Source: Chloroflexota bacterium (GTDB taxonomy: Bacteria > Chloroflexota > Anaerolineae > Promineifilales > Promineifilaceae). Taken from it: 46,119 nucleotides of DNA. Every line of letters starts with the position of its first letter. Position 1 is the stretch's first letter. Where the stretch lies: the NCBI GenBank assembly GCA_029559155.1, contig JAKQCM010000001.1, positions 1 to 46,119 of the forward strand. The letters are read 5' to 3'. Shown in pieces: positions 39,970 through 46,119 of the stretch. The notes below the pieces were generated by a model. That model worked only from the letters and a program-made list of their open reading frames with translations, had not been told where the DNA came from and made no database searches. Position numbers and translations under genes: made by a program.

Positions 39970-40860
39970 TTAAAGCGCCGCCATCCCCAAAGCCATAGCC
40001 CCCAACACACCGGCCTGGTTGCCCAGCCCCGGCGGCACGACGTAGCTGTCGATCTGCTCCAAAATGGCCGGTGACTGCACATAGCCGGCCAGATAGTCGA
40101 TGGTCTTCCGCCGCAGCAGGGGGAACAACTGCGGCTGCTCCATCACCCCGCCGCCCATAATGATGCGCTGCGGCGACAGTGTGCAAATATAACTGCGCAG
40201 CGCCAACGCCAGATAGTGCGCTTCCAACTCCCAGGCCGGATGATCCGCGGGCAGTTCAAAGGCCGGCTGTCCCCACCGTTCGCCAATGGCCGGGCCGGCG
40301 GCCATGCCTTCCAGGCAGTCGCCGTGATAGGGGCAGCGCCCTTTGTACGGGTCTTGCGCCCAATCGTGGGGCAGGCTGATGTGGCCCAGTTCCGGGTGGA
40401 TGAGACCATGCAGGAGACGGCCGTTTACCATCACCCCGCCGCCCACACCCGTGCCAATGGTCAGATAAATGAAGGTGTCTACATCTTGCGCCGCACCCCA
40501 GCGATGCTCGCCCAAAGCCGCGCCGTTGACGTCCGTATCAAACCCCACCGGCACGCCCAGCGCTGTTTTGATGACGCCAACAACGTCCGCATTGGCCCAG
40601 CCGGGCTTAGGGGTGGTGGTGATGTAACCGAAGGTGGGCGAAGCCGGATTGGGATCCAGTGGACCAAAAGCGGCGATGCCGATGGCGGCGATACGGCCGT
40701 GTTCCCGTTCTTGCGCCTGAAAAAAAGCAATCGCCTGGGCCAGGGTTTCCTCCGGCGTGGTAGTCGGAAAACGATGTTCGGCGCGGATGTCGTTTGGGCC
40801 GCTGCCTACGGCGCAGACAAACTTTGTGCCGCCTGCTTCGATACCCCCAATCAATGACAT
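39970..40860 (-). CDS. ROK-family sugar kinase, fructokinase-like
   Basis: 296 residues starting [26 protein letters not shown] lies before ATG 40860. The ROK features are [24 protein letters not shown] and the metal-site block [12 protein letters not shown] followed by [20 protein letters not shown], the Cys/His zinc cluster of bacterial ROK fructokinases. These phosphorylate fructose (or glucose) with ATP. With the amylosucrase gene two genes upstream, which releases fructose from sucrose, a role in feeding that fructose into metabolism is likely. The next gene upstream is the large secreted protein. Confidence 0.87.
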   Translation of the reverse strand: MSLIGGIEAGGTKFVCAVGSGPNDIRAEHRFPTTTPEETLAQAIAFFQAQEREHGRIAAIGIAAFGPLDPNPASPTFGYITTTPKPGWANADVVGVIKTALGVPVGFDTDVNGAALGEHRWGAAQDVDTFIYLTIGTGVGGGVMVNGRLLHGLIHPELGHISLPHDWAQDPYKGRCPYHGDCLEGMAAGPAIGERWGQPAFELPADHPAWELEAHYLALALRSYICTLSPQRIIMGGGVMEQPQLFPLLRRKTIDYLAGYVQSPAILEQIDSYVVPPGLGNQAGVLGAMALGMAAL

Positions 40861-40883
40861 TGCATAACTCCTTTTTAGACTGA

Positions 40884-40913
40884 ATGCCGGCCATTTTGCG
40901 CCATGGCCGGCAT
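40884..40913. terminator. 10-bp hairpin between secreted protein and sugar kinase genes
   Basis: ATGCCGGCCA (40884-40893) pairs with TGGCCGGCAT (40904-40913). It could end the transcript of the secreted protein gene; the T-run after it on the minus strand is weak. Confidence 0.5.
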
Positions 40914-40930
40914 GTGGCAATAGGGTTGGG

Positions 40931-43900
40931 CTAATTCGCCATCATAAAAGGCAAATAGATTTGCAGCAGTTCGGTAAACGTCGTGACGGTTGGGGCCAGA
41001 CCAGGGGAGGCATGGGAAACGGCCGTCAATATAAAACTATCTTGGCCGCTAACATGCTCCGGCACAGTCACGGCCACCGACACGGTGGCGCTCATCCCCG
41101 CCGTAATGGTGATGGGTGACGCAGTGAGCAGGGTTGTCGGCCAGATGTAGTCGCTCAACAGCAGATCGTAGGCGTCATCGCCCGCGCCGGTGTTACGCAG
41201 GATCAGCTCATGGACGCTTTGCTGGCCCGGCAGCCCATACTGACTGGTGGCTGGGTCAAACGCGGCATCATAACCCACAGATGGGCTGCAAGACTGCACC
41301 TTCATATCGTCAATGTACCAACCTTCCCGCCCAACCGACGTATCGGAACCCAGGCGGAAGCGGAACTGTACCGTCTGTCCGGCATAATCGTCCAGGCTGA
41401 CAATAGAATTGAGCCAGTCTTGCGGGTCACCGCACCATGCTTTTCGCCCGGCAAGGGGATTGCTGTAGGAGTTGGACACCGTCAAATCATAAGGATCGGT
41501 CAGAAGCGAAGGCTCCAGGTCTGTCCAGGTGCTGCCGCCGTTGGTAGAAATTTCTAATACAGCCCCATCGTAGCAGATAGACGTGCCTCTTTCGATGGTC
41601 TGGTGGTTCCAGAATTGCAAGCTTAGGGGTGATTCACCTGTTGGCAAGATAACGGGCGGTGAAACCAGCCGCTGGTCTGAGACACTGGCCGGGTTGGTGG
41701 CTTTGAAGGAGTAGCTGCCGGTATGGGGCCGCGCGGTCGATAACGTCCAGGTGTCGCCTGTGCCGCTGTGGGTCCAACCGCCTGCGCCGCTTTCGAAGTC
41801 TTCGCTGGCCAGGATGTTCGAGGTGCTGCCCGGGCCGCAGTCGCCGGCCGCAGCCAGGGTGGTGAAGCGGAAGATCGACGAATTTGCGCCGTCGCCGCAA
41901 GCATTGCTGGCGCGAACGCGCCAGTAGTAGAGGCTGCTGGTGTTGAGGGTGAGGCCGGTGGTGTAGGTTGTGGCGCCGGTTGTGGCCGAATCGATGATGT
42001 TTGTGAAACCGGCGTCGGTGGCAATTTCGATGATGTAGCTGGCTGCGCTGCCTGTCCAGGTGAAAGTTGGCTGGCTGGATACGTTGGTGGCTGCGTTGGC
42101 GGGGGTTTGCAGCACGGCCGTTCCCGGCAGTCCGGTGAAGACATTCAGGGCCACGGTGGTGGTATGCGTGCTGGTGGGGGCGATGCCGCTTATTTCGATG
42201 GTGTAACTGCCGCTGCTGGCCACGGCCGTGTTGCCAATGGTCAACTGGCTGCTGCCGGGCGGCGTCACGGGATTGACGCTGAAATTGGCTGTCGCGCCGC
42301 CGGGAAAACCGGATGCGCTCAGCGTAACCGGGTCGGTGAAGGATTGTACCTGGCCGATGGTGATGTCGTAGTTGGCGTCGGTTCCGACGCAGATAGCCTG
42401 AGAGTCGGGAACGGCCGTCAGGGAAAAATCGGCCGTGCCACATTGATCAAACTTAAACGAGGCTACCCGTGTATTCCAATTGCCCCCTTCGGTGAACATA
42501 TTGGTGTACCAAAAGGTACAATCATCGGCCGGATCCAGGCCCATGGCGCTGTAGTCGCCCCAGCGGTTAGACCCATTGGCCGATGTACCCGCAATCATGC
42601 TGCCCTCGACATACGGCAGCGTGCCCAACGGATCACTCGCCAGACGGCCGGCGTAGCGGATAGACGGATACATGCTGCTGCTGGACACACTGTAGCCCAC
42701 GGCGATATTGCCGCTGCCATCCATGCCGATGCTGCCCATCCAGCGGCTGTGCGCATCCGGGGCCAATGTGCCTTGCTGGTACAGCGTCCAGGCGCCGGCG
42801 CCCACTTTGCGCAGCTCGAACCAACGCACGCCGCCGTGGTCTGTGCCGTCCACATCTGTGACCAGGTTGCCCACCAGCGCCTGATAGCCGCCAAAGTTAC
42901 GATAAGTCAGGGGAAACATCACCACTTCGCGTAGAGGGTCGAGGGTTGTAGTGCTGCCAAGCTGCGGAAAGCAAGAAAAAGAGGTCAGCCCACACAGGCT
43001 GGAATCGAATTCGGCGACGGAAATGTTGGCAATTTGGGAGAAGGTGGCATTGGCCGGCGTGATAAAGTCGGCGTGAAAAGCCCAGATTTCCAGGAAATCT
43101 TCTGTGGGGTATCCGGTCGGGCCGTGGACTTCCGTGTCCCGATGGCGCATGAAGTAGTTGGGCGCACCGGCCGGCGGCGGAGTCGAGCCTTCCCAATTGC
43201 TGGGTGTAAGCGCCTGGAAACTAAACCCGGACAAGGTGGTAGCTGTAAAGCGGAGGGAAGTGGCTGCCTGCCCGGTGATCATTTTGGCGCGATCCAGGGC
43301 ATAGACGGCCGGGCTGTTTTCGTTGCTGGAAACATAATACGCATCGGACCAGATGCCATATTTGGGGTAGTCGGGGAAATTGGGGGTGGTGAAGGCGTAG
43401 TTGTAGTAGGTTCCTGTGGGGTCTGGTGTGGTAGAGACATAGACGCACAGCACGTTGGCCGAACCGGAAAATTCAGTGAGCAGCCAGCGGTTGGCCGCCT
43501 GATCGTAAAGGACAATGGGGTCGCCAAGCCCATCGGCGCAGCTGCCGGAGCCTAGAGAATCGAGGTTGAATGGTCCGGCCAGGACGCCGCCGCTTTTGTT
43601 GTAGATGACGACGCTGGTGCCGCCGCCTGTGTTGATCATGTGGACGTAGTGGTTGGGGCCAACATCGCCGACGGTGTCGGGCGGATTGACGAAGGTGTAG
43701 TCCTGGGCGGTGAAATTTAGAATGGGGGTCAGGAAAGCATTTGGCGCGTGCGGGGCAGCGTTGGCTTGTTGTTCTAGAAGGGAATCGAGGCCGTTGGGCA
43801 GCCCGCTGTCGGTTGGCGCGGTGGGGTTGCCGTTCAGGTTTAGCCGAGGATTGATTTCGCGGTCAAGAAAAATTTCAATTTCGGCCAGTGGCAGATCGCG

Positions 43901-44110
43901 CGCCGGTTGGCTGAGGGTGGGTATTACCGGATCGCCGACCACGATCTGGGCGTTTTCTGTTTGGCCGCCAGGGTTGGATTGGGCGAATGGGCTGCGCTGG
44001 GAGGTGGTGGTTACGGCCGTTTTCTGTTCGTTTTGTCCGGGTAAAGACAAAACCCAAAACAGCAAATAACCGGCCAGGAGAATACTGCCAATTTTCGATA
44101 GTTTTTTCAT
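40931..44110 (-). CDS. Large secreted multidomain protein, unknown function, [10 protein letters not shown]-terminus
   Basis: About 1059 residues. A signal peptide ([20 protein letters not shown]) is followed by a linker and a large N-terminal domain with [39 protein letters not shown] and [17 protein letters not shown], a beta-propeller-like pattern. A cluster of fibronectin-III-like and related beta domains follows ([17 protein letters not shown] type; [15 protein letters not shown]), then a jelly-roll-like unit ([20 protein letters not shown]). The chain ends in [12 protein letters not shown], a hydrophobic C-terminal motif seen in many Chloroflexota exported proteins, possibly a sorting tag. 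ATG 44110 is preceded by GAGGAATT. It may bind or process an extracellular polymer. Confidence 0.75.
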   Translation of the reverse strand: MKKLSKIGSILLAGYLLFWVLSLPGQNEQKTAVTTTSQRSPFAQSNPGGQTENAQIVVGDPVIPTLSQPARDLPLAEIEIFLDREINPRLNLNGNPTAPTDSGLPNGLDSLLEQQANAAPHAPNAFLTPILNFTAQDYTFVNPPDTVGDVGPNHYVHMINTGGGTSVVIYNKSGGVLAGPFNLDSLGSGSCADGLGDPIVLYDQAANRWLLTEFSGSANVLCVYVSTTPDPTGTYYNYAFTTPNFPDYPKYGIWSDAYYVSSNENSPAVYALDRAKMITGQAATSLRFTATTLSGFSFQALTPSNWEGSTPPPAGAPNYFMRHRDTEVHGPTGYPTEDFLEIWAFHADFITPANATFSQIANISVAEFDSSLCGLTSFSCFPQLGSTTTLDPLREVVMFPLTYRNFGGYQALVGNLVTDVDGTDHGGVRWFELRKVGAGAWTLYQQGTLAPDAHSRWMGSIGMDGSGNIAVGYSVSSSSMYPSIRYAGRLASDPLGTLPYVEGSMIAGTSANGSNRWGDYSAMGLDPADDCTFWYTNMFTEGGNWNTRVASFKFDQCGTADFSLTAVPDSQAICVGTDANYDITIGQVQSFTDPVTLSASGFPGGATANFSVNPVTPPGSSQLTIGNTAVASSGSYTIEISGIAPTSTHTTTVALNVFTGLPGTAVLQTPANAATNVSSQPTFTWTGSAASYIIEIATDAGFTNIIDSATTGATTYTTGLTLNTSSLYYWRVRASNACGDGANSSIFRFTTLAAAGDCGPGSTSNILASEDFESGAGGWTHSGTGDTWTLSTARPHTGSYSFKATNPASVSDQRLVSPPVILPTGESPLSLQFWNHQTIERGTSICYDGAVLEISTNGGSTWTDLEPSLLTDPYDLTVSNSYSNPLAGRKAWCGDPQDWLNSIVSLDDYAGQTVQFRFRLGSDTSVGREGWYIDDMKVQSCSPSVGYDAAFDPATSQYGLPGQQSVHELILRNTGAGDDAYDLLLSDYIWPTTLLTASPITITAGMSATVSVAVTVPEHVSGQDSFILTAVSHASPGLAPTVTTFTELLQIYLPFMMAN

Positions 44111-44197
44111 CAATTCCTCGTTTATCTGAGCGATAAGGGGTGTGGTTCGTCAGGATATTGACAGAGATTTTACCGGATGCCGTCGATTGCACAAACC

Positions 44198-46117
44198 TTA
44201 TTCTTTTTCCAGCCAGAGGTAGCCGTACGGTTCGATTTGTAGATCTGCCCAGGCAGGAATTGTTTCGTCGGCGGCTTTGTTGCGCATGGGGCCGTCGAAA
44301 CCGAGTTCGGCGAGGCGGTAGAAGGGCACGGTTTGGGCATGGTCGCTGAAGTTGCCCAGGATGAGCAAACGGCCGTGTGGGCTTTCGCGCAGCAGGCCAA
44401 AGACGTGGATGTTGTGGGTCCAGACCGGCCGGGCGGCGGCTTCGGCGTGCAGGGCGGGTGTGTGTTTGCGGGCGGTGATGAGGCGGCGGAGGGATTGGAA
44501 GATACGGCCGTTCACGCTCAGCCCATCATGCCGTTTTTCCGCCAGCTCCCAATCCATCATTGGGCGGTGCAGCCAGCGGTTATCGCCCGCCAGGTTGGGG
44601 TCTTGCAGGTAGCGGTCGTCGTTCAGCAGGCCAATCTCGTCGCCCATGTACAGTATCGGCAGGCCGCCAAAAGCCAAAATCAGGCTGTGCAGCAGCACTA
44701 TGCGGCGCACGGCCAGGTCCATGGCTGCCCAATCCTGTTGTTCCATGGCTACTTCCAGGCCAGCCAGCGAGGCGCAAGAGCCACTGATGCGCCGGTCGTT
44801 GGTGCGTGGATTAAATTGGAAGGTTGCCCCGCGAGCATAGGTGCCGGGGAAACGGCCGCTGTAAAAATCGCTCAAAAATGAGCGGTGCAGGTAGCCATTC
44901 AACCCCACAGCCGCCGCATTTTCTTCGGTGACTGCCCAGCCGATGTCGTCGTGGCAGCGCACGTAGGCCAGCCAGGACGTGCGCGACGGGATGGCGGGCA
45001 TTTGCTGTAGGGCGTGGGTCATCAGGGCGACTTGCTGCTCGGCCAGACTGCTCCACAGCATGACCATGAAAACGTTGTGATAGGCGACCTCGCATTCTTT
45101 GTTAGCCGCCAATCCTTGCCCCAGGTACGGAACCAACTGCGGCGGCGGCACGATGGCTTCGGCCTTGAGCAGCAGTCCTGGCGCGGCGATGCGGCTGAGG
45201 GCGCGGAACGCCTGTAAAATGGCGTGCGCTTCGGGCTGATTTTCGCAGTCGGTGCCCAGGCGTTTCCACATGAAGGCGACAGCATCCAGGCGCAGTACTT
45301 CCACGCCCTGATTGGCGAGAAAGAGCATGATGTCTAGCATTTCGGCAAAAACGGCCGGGTTGGCATAGTTTAGGTCCCACTGAAATTCGTTGAAGGTGGT
45401 CCATACCCAGCGGTCGAAGGCTTCGTAGTAGGTGAAACTGCCCGACTTAAATTCTGGGAAGATTTCGCGCACGGTGCGTTCGTATTGGTCGGGCATGGTG
45501 CGGTCGGGATACATGAAGTAGTAGTTTTGGTATTCGGGGTCACCGGCCTGGGCTTTTTGCGCCCAGACGTGCTCTTTGGCGGTGTGATTGCACACGAGGT
45601 CGATGCACAGGCTCATGTCTTCCTGGCGCAGCTGCGCGGCCAGGTGGGCCAGATCGTCCATCGTGCCCAGGTCGTCGCGCACCTGGCGGTAATCCATGAC
45701 AGCGTAGCCGCCGTCGCTGGCGCCGGGGCGCGGTTTGAGCAGGGGCATGAGGTGCAGGTAAGTGACGCCAAGTTCTTTGAGGTAGGGAATTTTTTCGGCG
45801 ACGCCGCGCAGGGTTCCGGCGAAGCGGTCTGGGTAGCAGACGTAGCCCATCATGTCGGATTGTTGGAACCAGTCGGGTTCGTGCACGCGCCGGAGGTCTC
45901 GCTGGCGCAGTTCGGCGGGGCGGGCGGCGTAGGCGTTGGCGGTGAGGGTGAGCAGTTTTTCCAGCCAGGTGTCGTAGTTGGGCAGGTGGGCGTAGAGTTG
46001 GCGTAACGGCCGTTCTACATCCGGTAAATGTTGGGCAAAACGCAGAGCGAAAATCTGCTGTTCAAGTTGTTCCATGCCCCGCAAGGGGCCGGCGATTAGT
46101 TGTTCGAGTAACTGCAT
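44198..46117 (-). CDS. Amylosucrase (GH13 alpha-amylase family)
   Basis: 639 residues from ATG 46117, two bases from the window edge. Amylosucrases use sucrose to make an alpha-1,4-glucan and release fructose. The catalytic residues are visible: nucleophile D278 in EVLRLDAVAFMWKRLGTDC, acid/base E320 in LLKAEAIV, and the HD pair H389-D390 in VRCHDDIGW. DLVCNHTAKEH and SDGGYAVMDYR are other family blocks. The extra N-terminal helical domain (residues 1-80) is as in amylosucrase. ATG 46075 (MEQLEQQIFALRF) is a possible later start. The fructokinase-like gene downstream fits a sucrose route. Confidence 0.9.
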   Translation of the reverse strand: MQLLEQLIAGPLRGMEQLEQQIFALRFAQHLPDVERPLRQLYAHLPNYDTWLEKLLTLTANAYAARPAELRQRDLRRVHEPDWFQQSDMMGYVCYPDRFAGTLRGVAEKIPYLKELGVTYLHLMPLLKPRPGASDGGYAVMDYRQVRDDLGTMDDLAHLAAQLRQEDMSLCIDLVCNHTAKEHVWAQKAQAGDPEYQNYYFMYPDRTMPDQYERTVREIFPEFKSGSFTYYEAFDRWVWTTFNEFQWDLNYANPAVFAEMLDIMLFLANQGVEVLRLDAVAFMWKRLGTDCENQPEAHAILQAFRALSRIAAPGLLLKAEAIVPPPQLVPYLGQGLAANKECEVAYHNVFMVMLWSSLAEQQVALMTHALQQMPAIPSRTSWLAYVRCHDDIGWAVTEENAAAVGLNGYLHRSFLSDFYSGRFPGTYARGATFQFNPRTNDRRISGSCASLAGLEVAMEQQDWAAMDLAVRRIVLLHSLILAFGGLPILYMGDEIGLLNDDRYLQDPNLAGDNRWLHRPMMDWELAEKRHDGLSVNGRIFQSLRRLITARKHTPALHAEAAARPVWTHNIHVFGLLRESPHGRLLILGNFSDHAQTVPFYRLAELGFDGPMRNKAADETIPAWADLQIEPYGYLWLEKE

Positions 46118-46119
46118 GA

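Larger units (their letters stand above)
1..46119. other. Dispersed palindrome ACGGCCGT, about 95 copies
   Basis: Hand count of the exact 8-mer over the window. Examples: 31375-31382, 38603-38610, 40417-40424, 44504-44511. It occurs in genes on both strands and in spacers. In genes it reads as TAV, as (N/D/Y/H)GR, or as RP in the three frames. Near-random expectation for this base composition is about one copy in 46 kb. No copies lie in 24165-25700 (IS110) or about 975-3340. Confidence 0.9.

Overview
The window looks like a chromosomal segment of an uncultured or little-studied bacterium, most probably a Chloroflexota (Anaerolineae-like) member. This is an inference from gene content and style: moderately GC-rich genes, VWA/BatA-type, GerW-like and PEP/pyruvate-binding proteins, a secreted protein ending in IYLPFMMAN, and an A-adding-type DHH-CBS-CCA fusion. 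No rRNA, tRNA or CRISPR array was seen.

Layout. 1-5500: an accessory region with the tail of a MOSC protein, a one-polypeptide type IIG restriction-modification enzyme, a frameshifted helical gene, a REP-associated tyrosine transposase (RAYT) and nine copies of a hairpin repeat that I read as its REP partner. 5507-13430: a plus-strand run of a VWA membrane protein, a Pro/Thr-tailed membrane protein, NudC, CorA, a membrane-GNAT protein, a PhnP-like metallohydrolase, a Dabb protein and a membrane protein. 13436-17673 (minus): a tight three-gene unit of a secreted nuclease, a pseudo-receiver/roadblock/dead-IS200 fusion, and a DsbA/FrnE-like protein whose first active-site Cys codon is TGA, probably selenocysteine. 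17839-22191 (plus): two small GerW-like genes, a 3-hydroxyacyl-CoA dehydrogenase and a Lon homologue whose catalytic Ser is Asn. 22284-25700 (minus): a degenerate PPDK-like protein, a TIGR01777 epimerase and an IS110 element flanked by copies of an intergenic repeat. 25937-30846: two tandem PEP/pyruvate-binding paralogues that lack the phosphohistidine and PEP domains. 30864-33566 (minus): DHH-CBS-CBS-CCA fusion. 33852-39901 (plus): membrane protein, lytic transglycosylase, SerA-like dehydrogenase, hybrid sensor kinase, response regulator, small hypothetical protein. 39970-46117 (minus): ROK fructokinase-like sugar kinase, a large secreted protein and amylosucrase, which together suggest sucrose use.

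The strongest unexplained signal is genome-wide in style. The palindrome ACGGCCGT occurs about 95 times (hand count), roughly once per 0.5 kb, mostly inside genes and on both sides of gene orientation. At most copies I examined the DNA switches from G-rich on the left to C-rich on the right. The motif is missing from the IS110 element and from the AT-rich specificity half of the restriction enzyme, as expected if those are imports. Other points of note are the probable selenoprotein, the Ser-to-Asn Lon, the exapted IS200 domain, covarying REP hairpins (one lying in frame inside the RAYT gene), and a candidate IS110 bridge RNA.
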